Positions 11,589 to 21,600 of a stretch of 64,000 nucleotides of DNA are shown piece after piece; positions within the stretch are counted from its first letter, which is position 1; each line of letters opens with the position of its first letter. The stretch spans positions 62,001 through 126,000 of the forward strand of contig JAOAFT010000001.1 in assembly GCA_026416125.1 (NCBI GenBank), written 5' to 3'. The position numbers and the translations under genes are program-made. The notes beneath the pieces are model-generated. The model saw only the letters and a program-made list of their open reading frames with translations, did no database searches and was not told the origin of the DNA. The stretch comes from Bacteroidota bacterium (GTDB taxonomy: Bacteria > Bacteroidota > Ignavibacteria > UBA10030).

Positions 11589-11660
11589 TGAGCGTGGATG
11601 GAATCGAACCATCGACCCTCTGCTTAAAAGGCAGATGCTCTACCCCTGAGCTACACGCTC
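11589..11660 (-). tRNA. tRNA-Lys (TTT)
   Basis: This 72-nt cloverleaf has acceptor GAGCGTG pairing with CACGCTC, discriminator A, D-arm GCTCAGGGGTAGAGC, anticodon stem TCTGC/GCAGA with loop CTTTTAA (anticodon TTT), and T-loop GGTTCGATTCC. No CCA is encoded. It lies four bases upstream of tRNA-Leu and is the first gene of the pair. Confidence 0.96.
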
Positions 11661-11678
11661 AACTATTCTTTCAATTGC

Positions 11679-11707
11679 AATATACAAAATGGTTTTTCGA
11701 ATATCAA
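11679..11707 (-). promoter_or_regulatory. Promoter of the tRNA-Lys/tRNA-Leu unit
   Basis: Minus-strand TTGATA (11702-11707) and TATATT (11679-11684) have a 17-base spacer, ending 18 bases before the tRNA-Lys 5' end. The -35 box overlaps the stop codon of the DUF3098 gene. The same two hexamers with the same spacing precede tRNA-Arg at 23995, which makes a chance match unlikely. Confidence 0.82.
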
Positions 11708-11988
11708 TGATTTTCTTTTTGGTCAGCGATTGGATTTAATTCTGAGGACGATTGTTTTTTCTTTTTATAGATGATTCCAAATGGAATTATTACACAATAC
11801 CCTAGTACAAGTAAAATCGGTGCAACAACTAATGGTAATGTTCCGTCCCAAGGACTTTGTGAAAGCGCTATATATCCAAGTACAATCAAAGTAATACCAA
11901 CACCAAAGATTAAAAAATTCTCTTGTGTAAACGGGAGAGAAATATTTTTCCTGCTGGATAATTGTTTCTTTAGTTCACTTTTTGCCAT
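11704..11988 (-). CDS. DUF3098-like small membrane protein
   Basis: The protein has 94 residues: a basic N terminus (MAKSELKKQLSSRKN), then FTQENFLIFGVGITLIVLGY, a short loop with SPWDGTLP, a second hydrophobic helix (VAPILLVLGYCVIIPFGI), and a Lys/Ser-rich tail. Two membrane helices with this spacing match DUF3098, a family of unknown function found mainly in Bacteroidota, Chlorobi and relatives, often near ftsX-type genes. Here the neighbour is lolD. The start at 11988 is set by the Shine-Dalgarno GAGGTGATAG at 11991-12000. Confidence 0.72.
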   Translation of the reverse strand: MAKSELKKQLSSRKNISLPFTQENFLIFGVGITLIVLGYIALSQSPWDGTLPLVVAPILLVLGYCVIIPFGIIYKKKKQSSSELNPIADQKENH

Positions 11989-12014
11989 CGCTATCACCTC
12001 ATATGTTTATAGGA

Positions 12015-12044
12015 AAGCCCGACGCCGGGGGATACGTCGGGCTT
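12015..12044 (-). promoter_or_regulatory. GC-rich hairpin in the leader of the DUF3098 gene
   Basis: A perfect 10-bp inverted repeat (AAGCCCGACG with CGTCGGGCTT) surrounds a 10-nt loop. The minus-strand flank after the stem is TCCTATAAAC, so a U-tract is missing and this is at best a weak terminator of the lol operon. It lies between the promoter at 12093-12120 and the Shine-Dalgarno at 11991-12000. A second, smaller inverted repeat (GTATGT/ACATAC) lies just upstream, near 12057-12075. Confidence 0.6.
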
Positions 12045-12092
12045 AGAATTGAACTTCAGTATGTAAATCACATACCGTTCATTCGTGGTAGT

Positions 12093-12120
12093 AATATACT
12101 GCATTTTCTCATAATGTCAA
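12093..12120 (-). promoter_or_regulatory. Promoter of the DUF3098 gene
   Basis: Minus-strand TTGACA (12115-12120) and TATATT (12093-12098) are spaced by 16 bases. The -35 is a perfect consensus, and the site starts directly after the lolD stop codon. It predicts a leader of about 100 nt containing the hairpin at 12015-12044. The same pair with the same spacing precedes the RelA/SpoT gene (56263-56290). Confidence 0.78.
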
Positions 12121-12121
12121 G

Positions 12122-12826
12122 TTAATGGTGACGTAGTAGAAATAATTTCCCATCTACTAATCGAAGAACTTTATGCGCCCGACGAGCTAAATCCATATTG
12201 TGGGTTGCTACAATAAAGGTTACACCAAGCTCTTCGCACAAGGTTAAGAGTAATTGATGAAGCTCTCTACTATGTTCTTCGTCCAAGTTTCCAGATGGTT
12301 CGTCAGCTAGCACCAATGCAGGATTATTCATAAGTGCACGAGCAACAGCAACTCGTTGCTGCTCACCACCAGAAAGCTCATTTGGCATATGATCGAGTCG
12401 GTGTGCTAATCCAACTTTACTTAGTAACGATTCTGCACGTGCTTTAACATCCTGAAAAGCACGACCAGCAATAAGTGCAGGCATACTAACGTTTTCGAGT
12501 GCTGTAAATTCGGGAAGTAAATGATGAAATTGAAATATAAAGCCCAGTGATTGATTCCTAAATTTCGCCAATTCGTCATCTGTCAATTTTAGTAATTCTT
12601 TGTTAAAAATTTGAATTGTACCACTTGTTTGCCTATCTAAACCACCGAGGAGGTGAAGTAATGTACTTTTACCTGCTCCTGATGGGCCAACAATAACAAC
12701 AAATTCGCCTTTTCGTACTTCAATGTTAACCCCTTTCAGAACAGGAAGTGTAATGTTTTTCCCCGTAATATATTCTTTCCAAATATTCTCGCCATAAACG
12801 ATGACAGGCTTTCGAGTTATTCCCAT
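12122..12826 (-). CDS. lolD: Lipoprotein-releasing ABC transporter ATPase LolD
   Basis: This is the ATPase of the LolCDE complex, which extracts triacylated lipoproteins from the inner membrane. It has Walker A GPSGAGKST, signature LSGGEQQRVAVARAL, Walker B ALVLADEPSGNLD and the switch His in VATHNMD. The frame runs upstream to 12892 inside the permease gene. The ATG at 12826 gives a normal 234-residue protein and a 10-bp overlap with the permease end. MacB/FtsE-like ATPases look similar, but the two Lol-type permeases beside it settle the name. Confidence 0.92.
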   Translation of the reverse strand: MGITRKPVIVYGENIWKEYITGKNITLPVLKGVNIEVRKGEFVVIVGPSGAGKSTLLHLLGGLDRQTSGTIQIFNKELLKLTDDELAKFRNQSLGFIFQFHHLLPEFTALENVSMPALIAGRAFQDVKARAESLLSKVGLAHRLDHMPNELSGGEQQRVAVARALMNNPALVLADEPSGNLDEEHSRELHQLLLTLCEELGVTFIVATHNMDLARRAHKVLRLVDGKLFLLRHH

Positions 12827-14040
12827 CGTAGTGCCCTCGCTGGTAATACTGATGCTGCTCGTTTTGATGGTATTATTGATGCTATTGAACAAAAACCAAT
12901 AGCTGCAGTACCAACTACAATGAAATCAAAAATTTTCGCTTTAACTGGTATTGCTGGAATGATGTATACAGTTGGATCAAGTGGAAATAAGTGGTATCGT
13001 TGCTGAAGAAATATAAGCAAATACCCTATGCAATAGCCAAGAAAAGTACCTACAATTCCGACGAACAATCCTTGCAATCGGAATATTTTCGCTATACGTT
13101 GATTTGATACCCCCATTGCTTTAAGTATTCCGATATCACGTTGTTTTTGAATTACAGTCATTGTTAACGAACCTAAAAGGTTGAACGAAGCAACAACAAT
13201 AATCATACAGAGAATTATGTATGCTCCCCAGCGTTCAATTTGCATTACCGTATATAACTCTCGATGAAGGTCGAACCATGTCATCACGCGGAAAGTATCG
13301 CCGAACTCTTGAAACAGTTCGTCTTTAAAATCTTCTGCTTGATAAGGATTCTTGAACCTGATATCGTACCCATCTATTAATTCTTTTGTTGAGAACAATG
13401 TTTGAGCACTCGAAAGATCGGTAAAAGCAAAAAAACTATCGTAATCTTTGTTATTTGATTCGTAGATTCCTATAACGTGGAATTTTCGTATGTGTGGTAA
13501 TCCTAATTGAAGTGCCGCTATTTCTGCTCCAACTGGACTTAGTACAGCTAATGTATCACCAACAACAACTCCTAAGCGATCAGCCAAAACAAAACCGATA
13601 ATAATTCCAAACCCGTGTTCGTGTAGTTCACCGTTTCCTAAGATGATTTTACCTTGAACTCCTGAAACCGATGGCATCATTTGAGTATCCATTCCGGTTA
13701 TGGTTACCACTTTGTTAACATTTTTTGCAACGAGTAATGCTTTTCCACTAACATATGGAGCACACGAGAGTGTACTATCCATTTTATATAATCTCTGAAG
13801 TATTGGAGTATAAGAATTAGTTCCTGTTCGTTTTATAGCTTCAATTCGTAAGTGTGGGTCGAATTCCATTAAAAGTGTTGTCACTAATTCAGAAAATCCA
13901 TTGTATACTGATAGAACAAGAATAAGTGCTGCAACACCGATCGTTACACCAATAACTGAAATAGTTGAAATAAAATTCACGAATCGAACTTCTCTTCTTT
14001 TAAGGAAATACCGCACTGCTATGTACTTTTCGAAACCCAT
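12817..14040 (-). CDS. Lipoprotein-releasing permease, LolC/LolE family (second copy)
   Basis: This is an FtsX/LolE-type permease of 407 residues. One membrane helix follows the N terminus (FISTISVIGVTIGVAALILV), then a large periplasmic domain of about 220 residues, then three helices near the C terminus, including the MTVIQKQRDIGILKAMGVSN coupling segment. It overlaps the preceding permease by one base and lolD by ten. Two paralogous permeases plus LolD form the heteromeric LolCDE complex. Which copy corresponds to LolC and which to LolE is not clear from sequence alone. Confidence 0.9.
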   Translation of the reverse strand: MGFEKYIAVRYFLKRREVRFVNFISTISVIGVTIGVAALILVLSVYNGFSELVTTLLMEFDPHLRIEAIKRTGTNSYTPILQRLYKMDSTLSCAPYVSGKALLVAKNVNKVVTITGMDTQMMPSVSGVQGKIILGNGELHEHGFGIIIGFVLADRLGVVVGDTLAVLSPVGAEIAALQLGLPHIRKFHVIGIYESNNKDYDSFFAFTDLSSAQTLFSTKELIDGYDIRFKNPYQAEDFKDELFQEFGDTFRVMTWFDLHRELYTVMQIERWGAYIILCMIIVVASFNLLGSLTMTVIQKQRDIGILKAMGVSNQRIAKIFRLQGLFVGIVGTFLGYCIGYLLIFLQQRYHLFPLDPTVYIIPAIPVKAKIFDFIVVGTAAIGFCSIASIIPSKRAASVLPARALRWE

Positions 14041-15281
14041 TAGAGAAAACGTAAAAGTTTAATTGGATCAAGTTGCGCTGCTACCCGCGATGGTATAAGC
14101 GATGCGAGAAAACTCATACCGATTGCAATTGTACTTACAAGAAAAAAGTTCCATACTGATAGTTCTATAGGAACATGAGTCATGAAGTAAATACCAGAAG
14201 GGAGTGGAAAGAACTTATATTGTAATTCCAGCCAGCATAAAACAAATGCCACTATGTTACCTAGGACAGTCCCAACTACTCCTATGTGTACACCTTGGAT
14301 GATAAAAAGCCGAACAAGTGTTTTCCGGTTCATCCCGAGTGTCTTCATGACTCCAATCTGCCTTGATTTTTCCATGACCATCATAAGTAGCGTTCCAACA
14401 ACGTTTACAGTTGCTACAATAATTATAAGTCCAAGAATTATAGGTATTGGCTTTTTTTGCAATTCAATCCACATGAATAAATTTCTGTACATTTGGTACA
14501 TACTTTTTGCATAGTAGGGGTAACCAAGAAACTCTGGAATTTGCATTGACAAGGAATCAAGTTTACTTACATCATTCACAAGAATATCGTAACCAGACAC
14601 ACTCGGCCCCACTTGAAACAGACGTTGAGCATTCCGTAAGTGAATATAAACGAAACTTGCATCGTAATCGGCCATACCTGTTTCATAGAAGCCAACTACT
14701 TCGAACTGCATGATACGTGCCTGTGAAAGGGTAAGTGAACTCCCTCCTAGTCCATAAACCAGAACCCGACTCCCAATAGAAATTTCAAGCTTCTCTGCTA
14801 AACGCTTCCCGAGGATGATACGTTGAATACCCTCTTTTCTCTCGTCAATATCGTACACTCCTTCAATAAGTCGTTGTTTAGCTGCTGAGAAATCTGTTTG
14901 AGGGTCGACTCCTTTAATGAGAACTCCTTCAATACCTTTTTCAGAACGAATCATTCCTTCACGTTGAAGGTATGGAGTCATTTCCATTACATCCGGAAAT
15001 TGTGCCATCACTCTGTGGATAATATCATCTGGATCTTTCAACATTTGATTCTGGAAGGCAAAAAGTTGCATGTGGGAAGTAAAACTTACCACGTTCTCTT
15101 TGATTGTTTTTTCAAAACCATCAAGTATCGAAAGTGTAATAATAAGACTGGCAACACCTAGCGTAATTCCTATAGTTGCAAAAAGCGTTATAAATGAAAT
15201 AAATCCCCTATTGTGGCGTGATGTGAGGTATCGAAGTGCAATAAACTGTGCAATACTGTATTGTGGTTGTCTTTTCCTCAC
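14040..15281 (-). CDS. Lipoprotein-releasing permease, LolC/LolE family (first copy)
   Basis: This 413-residue permease is paralogous to the next gene. It has YSIAQFIALRYLTSRHNRGFISFITLF at the N terminus (split here across the family's conserved RYL motif), a first helix GITLGVASLIITLSILDG, a large periplasmic domain, and three C-terminal helices with the MEKSRQIGVMKTLGMNRK coupling loop. It is the first gene of the three-gene lol operon and is five bases from the prfB stop. The operon continues into lolD without gaps. Confidence 0.9.
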   Translation of the reverse strand: MRKRQPQYSIAQFIALRYLTSRHNRGFISFITLFATIGITLGVASLIITLSILDGFEKTIKENVVSFTSHMQLFAFQNQMLKDPDDIIHRVMAQFPDVMEMTPYLQREGMIRSEKGIEGVLIKGVDPQTDFSAAKQRLIEGVYDIDERKEGIQRIILGKRLAEKLEISIGSRVLVYGLGGSSLTLSQARIMQFEVVGFYETGMADYDASFVYIHLRNAQRLFQVGPSVSGYDILVNDVSKLDSLSMQIPEFLGYPYYAKSMYQMYRNLFMWIELQKKPIPIILGLIIIVATVNVVGTLLMMVMEKSRQIGVMKTLGMNRKTLVRLFIIQGVHIGVVGTVLGNIVAFVLCWLELQYKFFPLPSGIYFMTHVPIELSVWNFFLVSTIAIGMSFLASLIPSRVAAQLDPIKLLRFL

Positions 15282-15286
15282 GCGCT

Positions 15287-16395
15287 TTACACTTTATGAG
15301 ATGTTTGAAGTAAATAACTCTTAATAAATGTATCAATCTCTCCATCCATGACAGCTTGTACATCGGTAACTTCAACGTTAGTGCGATGGTCCTTTACGAG
15401 CTGATATGGTTGAAAAATATACGATCGAATCTGGCTTCCCCACTCGATTTTTTTCTTTGTACTCTCAAGTGCATTGAGACGTGCTTCCTCTTCTTCACGC
15501 TTAAGCTGGTATAAACGAGATTTTAACATCTTCATAGCACGTTCACGGTTTTGAAATTGTGATCGTTCCTGTTGGCAAGCTACAACAATGCCTGTTGGTA
15601 TGTGTGTTATGCGAACAGCAGTTTCGACCTTATTGACGTTTTGCCCTCCTTTTCCACCAGACCGAAAAGTATCAATTTTAAGGTCTGCTGGATTAATCTC
15701 TATTTCGTAATCATCCTCGATTTCAGGATACACAAAAACAGAAGCAAAGGATGTATGTCTGCGTGCATTTGCATCAAATGGGGAAATACGTACTAAGCGA
15801 TGTACTCCATTTTCTGCTTTTAGGTAACCGTAAGCGTATTTCCCTATTACCTCGACAGTAGCACTCTTAATTCCAGCACCATCACCTTCTAAAATATCAG
15901 CTAAGTAAACCTTAAAACCATGACGCTCACACCAACGAGTATACATTCGTAAAAGCATTTCAGCCCAATCTTGAGCTTCTGTACCGCCAGCACCAGAATG
16001 AATTGTAAGTAGAGCATTTTTTTCATCATCAGGACCATGTAACATGCTTTGCAATTCAAGTTCTGATATTTGTGCCCTGATCTTTTCAAGTTCAGCGTAG
16101 AGTTCTTTTTCAAAACCTTCTTCTTGAGACTCTTCAGCAAGTTCTATGAGACCCAGAGTGTTTGCTAGATGATTTGAAAGTTCATTCCACGCATTAATCC
16201 AACTTTTCAATTCATTAATGCGTTGGAGAATTTTTTGAGCTTCTGTAGGGTCTTCCCAAAAACGATCATCAAGAGTTTTTGTTTGGAGACCATTAATTTC
16301 ACGTTCTTTCTCTTCGAGGTCAAAGGTACCTCCGTAGTTCTTCTAATCGTTTTTGTTCTTTCTCAAGTTGTATTCGAAGTTCGTTGTAGAGCATT
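15287..16395 (-). CDS. prfB: Peptide chain release factor 2 with programmed +1 frameshift and a further frame break
   Basis: RF2 terminates translation at UGA and UAA. The main frame (from 16321) contains the specificity motif SPF ([12 protein letters not shown]) and the catalytic GGQ ([10 protein letters not shown]). The short first frame ends in CGG AGG TAC CTT TGA C (around 16320-16336), the classic RF2 autoregulatory +1 site with its internal Shine-Dalgarno. Joining the frames restores an N terminus ending ELRRYL-DLEEKE and a total of about 368 residues. The plausible ATG at 16395 is out of frame with that first segment by one base: an extra A in GAAAC near 16380-16383 produces an early TGA. 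Without it the start would be [16 protein letters not shown]. This may be a sequence error, an indel, or a second shift. Confidence 0.88.
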
Positions 16396-16405
16396 GTTAC
16401 ATCTC

Positions 16406-18172
16406 TTATACAATTCGAATGTGAAGTTCTTGTAATTGTTTCAGTTCGACTGTCGATGGGGCATCATCCATCAGTGATAGTCCACTCGCAGTTTTTGGAA
16501 ATGCAATAACGTCGCGGATGGACTTACTCTTTGTCATGAGCATAAGAATACGGTCCATCCCAAATGCTATTCCCCCGTGTGGTGGTGCACCATACTTGAA
16601 GGCTTCAAGAAGAAAACCAAATTTTGTTCTCGCTTCTTGTTCGCTGATTCCAAGCAGTGTAAACATTTTTGTTTGAAGTTCTGGAGTATGAATACGAATA
16701 CTTCCTCCACCAATTTCATTTCCATTTAAAACAATATCATAAGCTCGTGCCCGTACTTTTAACGGGTCATTCTCTAGGAGAGGAATATCATCGGATTTGG
16801 GTGCTGTAAATGGATGGTGAACTGCAATGTATCGTTGTTCATCTGCATCATACTCAAGCAAAGGAAAATCAACTACCCAAACAAACTTCCAAATATTATC
16901 TGGAATAAGATTATGTCGATTTGCCATTTCAATACGGAGAGTACCCAAAATAGTCAACGTCTTTTGCCACGGTCCCGAAACAAGAAGAACTAAATCACCT
17001 ATTTGTGCTTTCGAGCGTTTGACGATTGTTTGAATTTCTACCTGTGATAAAAATTTCTCTGCTGAACATTCAATTTTTTCCTGGAGTACCTTTATGTATA
17101 CCAAACCACCAGCACCAAGAGACTTCACATAGTTCGTTAATCCATCGAGCTGATTCCGTGTATAGTTTCCTAACCCGTTAAATGTGAGTCCTGCCACAAT
17201 ACCACCACGTTTAATTGTATCACTGAACACCTTGAAATTTGACTGTGCTAACAAATCTGTAAAGTGAATAATTGTAGCGTCGAATCGTATATCTGGTTTA
17301 TCACTCCCATACCGCTCCATTGCTTCTGTATATGTTATTCGCGGAAATGGTGTTTCAAGTTCAACGCCAATTGTATCTTTAAAAAGAGTTTTCAGAAAAC
17401 CCTCAGACACGCTGATCACATCATCTTCAGCAACAAACGACATCTCAAGATCGACCTGAGTAAATTCAGGTTGTCTATCTGCGCGTAAATCTTCGTCACG
17501 AAAACACTTTACAATTTGGAAATACCGTTCGAAGCCAGAAACCATTAATATTTGCTTGTATGTTTGTGGAGATTGTGGGAGTGCATAGAATTTTCCTTTA
17601 TGCAACCTACTTGGTACAAGAAAATCGCGTGCTCCTTCGGGGGTGCTTTTCATGAGAATTGGAGTTTCGATCTCAAGAAATTGTTTGCTATCAAAGTACT
17701 TTCTCGTTACTTGATAGGCCTTGTGTCTTAAGAAAATGTTTTTCTGCATGGTTGAACGCCTAAGGTCAAGGTATCGGTATTTTAAACGGACATCTTCGCT
17801 TACATTAATTGTATCTTCAATTGGGAAGGGGGGGGTATCCGACTTATTAAGAATTTCTAAGTATTTACCGTTGATCTCAATTTCACCGGTTGCTATCGCT
17901 GGATTGATCATGTCAGCTGGACGTGGAATCACTTCCCCCGTTACAACAATTACATACTCAGAACGAAGGGTCTTTGCTAGCTCATAGGTTTCTGAACTAT
18001 GTTGAGGCGAGAAAACGACCTGCGTTTTTCCATAGCGATCACGTAGGTCGACAAAAAGTACCCCTCCATGATCACGGGTGGTATCTACCCATCCGACAAG
18101 TGTTACTGTCTGTCCACAATGTGTTTTTCGAAGTTCACCGCATGTATGCGTGCGTGTACGAAACCTTTCCAC
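16406..18172 (-). CDS. aspS: Aspartyl-tRNA synthetase
   Basis: This class II synthetase charges tRNA with aspartate. The 588-residue bacterial form has an N-terminal OB-fold anticodon domain ([20 protein letters not shown]), motif 2 ([18 protein letters not shown]), a GAD insertion domain, and motif 3 ([13 protein letters not shown]). The start is a GTG at 18172 with AAGGA about eight bases upstream. The stop lies just before the prfB leader. Whether it is discriminating or also charges tRNA-Asn was not resolved. Confidence 0.96.
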   Translation of the reverse strand: MERFRTRTHTCGELRKTHCGQTVTLVGWVDTTRDHGGVLFVDLRDRYGKTQVVFSPQHSSETYELAKTLRSEYVIVVTGEVIPRPADMINPAIATGEIEINGKYLEILNKSDTPPFPIEDTINVSEDVRLKYRYLDLRRSTMQKNIFLRHKAYQVTRKYFDSKQFLEIETPILMKSTPEGARDFLVPSRLHKGKFYALPQSPQTYKQILMVSGFERYFQIVKCFRDEDLRADRQPEFTQVDLEMSFVAEDDVISVSEGFLKTLFKDTIGVELETPFPRITYTEAMERYGSDKPDIRFDATIIHFTDLLAQSNFKVFSDTIKRGGIVAGLTFNGLGNYTRNQLDGLTNYVKSLGAGGLVYIKVLQEKIECSAEKFLSQVEIQTIVKRSKAQIGDLVLLVSGPWQKTLTILGTLRIEMANRHNLIPDNIWKFVWVVDFPLLEYDADEQRYIAVHHPFTAPKSDDIPLLENDPLKVRARAYDIVLNGNEIGGGSIRIHTPELQTKMFTLLGISEQEARTKFGFLLEAFKYGAPPHGGIAFGMDRILMLMTKSKSIRDVIAFPKTASGLSLMDDAPSTVELKQLQELHIRIV

Positions 18173-18198
18173 TGTTACGTTCCTTTTCTACCATTTTT

Positions 18199-18247
18199 AA
18201 ATAAAAATGCGAGATGCCAATGTTGGCCTATTGTGGCATTCTCGCAT
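18199..18247 (-). terminator. Terminator of trxA, just upstream of aspS
   Basis: The minus strand has a stem GCGAGAATGCCA paired with TGGCATCTCGC (one bulged base; arms about 18234-18247 and 18208-18219), a 14-nt loop, and the tail TTTTTATTT (18199-18207). It is a good intrinsic terminator after trxA. The aspS GTG is only about 26 bases further on. Confidence 0.82.
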
Positions 18248-18261
18248 TCTTCATTGTCGTT

Positions 18262-18585
18262 TCAATTAGTATGTTTTTCTATTTTATCGATTAAAACCTT
18301 TTTGGGAACAGCTCCTATAACTTGATCAACAACCTGACCATTTTTGAAAATCAACAAAGTAGGAATACTCCGTATTCCATATTGCATTGCTATCGATTGG
18401 TTTGTGTCGACATCTACTTTTCCTACTTTAATTCTACCGGAATATTCACTTGCGATTTCTTCTACTATCGGGGCTATCATACGACAAGGACCACACCATT
18501 CTGCCCAAAAATCGACAAGTACAGGAATTTCAGATTTCAATACTTCATTTGTAAAGTTTTCTTGTGTTAAAGTGATTGTATGCAT
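18262..18585 (-). CDS. trxA: Thioredoxin
   Basis: The protein is 107 residues with the active site [13 protein letters not shown], the [28 protein letters not shown] region with the cis-proline, and no signal peptide, so it is a cytoplasmic thiol-disulfide reductant. It is close behind dnaE (22 bp) and followed by a terminator. It could also be a physiological partner of the disulfide-reducing Flx-Hdr system in the same window, but that is speculation. Confidence 0.96.
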   Translation of the reverse strand: MHTITLTQENFTNEVLKSEIPVLVDFWAEWCGPCRMIAPIVEEIASEYSGRIKVGKVDVDTNQSIAMQYGIRSIPTLLIFKNGQVVDQVIGAVPKKVLIDKIEKHTN

Positions 18586-18607
18586 TCTACCCTCTTTTTT
18601 CGATCAG

Positions 18608-21600
18608 TTAACCTTCAAGACGGAGTGAGTCATCACCAAATAACTTACGAATTTCGTTTGTAAACTCTGGAATAGGGTTTACTTTGTAATAGCGAGAATA
18701 ATATAACGTGTTTTTACTCAAATTTCCACCAGTGAAATACATGTAACACACACAGTTACCACTATAATGACGAACTAATCGTACGAACTGATACACTTGA
18801 TCTTCGGTCACGGTGTTAAGATCGATTGTTACATACACAGATTTTGTAAATTTGGCACGAACCTCTTCAATTGGTATGACTTCATTAATGATTACTTTTA
18901 TAGCGTCTTCTGATCCATCATTCTTCCCTACAAGCATGACTATAGTACCAGGCTGAAGTAATACGCTATACTTTTGATAAATATCAGCAAATGCTATGCA
19001 TTCAGCTTTTCCGGTAAAATCTTCAATGGTAAGGAAAGCCATTGTTTTCCCACGTTTATCAATTTTTTTCTTCAAATCTGTAATAATTCCACAAACCCTA
19101 ATTGTAGTATTAGGACGTACAGAATCAGGATTACCTAAGCGTGCTGTTGCAAGACCATCTATTTCTTCGCGATACTTCAAGAGTGGATGGCCTGATACAT
19201 AGAAACCTAGCACAGACTTTTCCTTTTCCAGTACTTCTCGTTCTGACCATGGTTCAGTTACTTTAAGGAGTGGTCTATACACTTGCGTAGATGCTTGAGC
19301 ATCAAACAAACTTGATTGACCTCTGTTTTTGTGTTCTTGAACGGTTTGCCCATACGCAAGAATGGACTCAAGCGAAACTATTAACTGTGATCTATTGTTA
19401 TGGAGTGAATCGAATGCACCGGCGAGCACTAAACTTTCAATAGTTTTTTTATTGACAAGACGTAAATCAACCCGTGCTACGAAATCAAAAATATCGATAT
19501 ATTTCCCTTGCTCATTCCTCGCACGCACTATTTCCTTTACTGCTTCTACACCAACATTCTTTATAGCACTCAAGCCAAAACGAATTCCGTGTGGTGTAAC
19601 CGAAAAATCAACGTTGCTCTCATTCACATCCGGTGCTAGTACATGAATCCCCATTTTACGACATTCATCGATGAGAACGACAATTTTATCTGTGTTTGCT
19701 ATTTCACTTGATAATGTCGCAGCCATATACTCAGCAGGGTAGTGGGCTTTTAGGTATCCCGTTTGGTAAGCGAGTACCGAGTAAGCTACACTGTGTGATT
19801 TATTAAACCCATACTCTGCAAACTTTTCAATCAAATCAAAAATTTCTTCTGCAACAGACTTTTCAATCCCACGTTGTATAGCCTTTGTTGTAAACTCGGA
19901 TTTTTGTTGAGCCATGAGTGCCTTATCTTTCTTACCCATTGCTCGGCGGAGAAGATCAGCTTGTGCTAGTGACATCCCAGCTATTTCACTTGCTATTCGC
20001 ATAACCTGTTCTTGATACACAATAATTCCATATGTTTCCTTCAAGATTGGTTCCAGTTTGGGGTGCAAGTATGTTATTGGCTGACGGCCTTCTTTGCGTT
20101 CAATAAATACTGGGATGTTATCCATTGGACCAGGACGATAAAGTGCGTTCATTGCTACTAAATCAGTGATTTTTGTTGGGCGTAACTTACGAAGGTAATC
20201 CTGCATCCCTGAACTTTCAAATTGAAACAGTGCAACGGTACGACCTCGAGAAAACAATTCGAAGGTGATGGGATCTCCATCAGGTATATTCGACGTATCA
20301 ATGGAAACTCCATGATTTTCCTGTATTAATTTAATTGCATTTTCAATAACTGTGAGCGTACGTAATCCAAGAAAGTCAATTTTCAAAAGACCAGCATCTT
20401 CGAGATCCTTCATGTTGTACTGGGTAACAAAATCGTTTTGCGATGTTTTATACATTGGTACATAGTCACTAATATCCCCTGGTGTAATAACAACTCCAGC
20501 TGGATGTATTGAAACGTTTCTATTCATTCCTTCTAAAACACGGGAAGTTTTTATGAGAAGTTGTATCTTCTCATCTGTACTTTCTTTCACCCATTGCAGT
20601 TCTGGAATCAGCGCCAGTGCTTCATCGATTGTAAGTTCTTTTCCACTCATAGGTATTTGCTTGGATATTGAATCAAGTACACTGAGTGGTATTCCAAGTA
20701 CTCGACCCACATCCTTTATTACTGCACGAGTTCCTAATGTACCGAATGTAACAATTTGACCAACACATCTTTCACCATACTTTCGTTTTACATATTCAAT
20801 GACAAGTTCTCGTTTATTGTCAGCAAAATCTATATCGATGTCGGGCATGCTGACACGATCAGGATTCAAAAAACGTTCGAAGAGAAGATCATAGTGAAGT
20901 GGATCAATTTCTGTGATATGAAGTGCATAGGAAACGATGCTCCCAGCAGCACTTCCTCGGCCAGGGCCAACTCGTACACCCATTTCGCGTGCAGCACGCA
21001 CAAAATCTTGTACGATGAGGAAGTAACTTGCAAACCCCATCCTTTTTATTACATTGATTTCATGATTTACGCGTTCTTCTATGGTTGGAGTAATCTCCTT
21101 ATACCGTTGTGTTATTCCTTGCCATACAAGCTGTTCAAAATACTCATCAGGTGTTTTGGCATTCGCTCCCTCAGGTAAAGGAAACAGTGGCATGTGACTT
21201 TTTTTAAGTTCTAATTGAAGTGTACACTTCTCAGCAATTTCAATTGTACTATGAAGTGCTTCAGGAAGTGATTTGAAAATCTTTTGCATTTCTGAAGCAG
21301 ATTTAAAGTATAACTGGTCTGTTTTGTAACGCAAGTTCATGTAGTCTGGCGTGTAAGTACTCGTTGCATCTGGTATATTGAGGAGAATATTGTGAGGGAT
21401 CGCATGCTCTTTCTTAATGTAATGACAGTCGTTCGTAGCAACCAGTTTACAACCAATTTTCTTTGCTAGCTTTGGAACTTTTTCCAAAAGCACTTGTTCT
21501 TCTAATAATCCGTGATTTTGAAGTTCAAAGTAGAAGTCCTCTCCAAAAATATCTTTACACTTACGAGCCAGAGCTTCAGCATCGCTATCATTGTTCATGA

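Noticed and set aside
15530-15690. The prfA and prfB cores as a DNA repeat or duplicated segment.
   Set aside because: The nucleotide sequences differ at many synonymous positions. The similarity is at protein level only.
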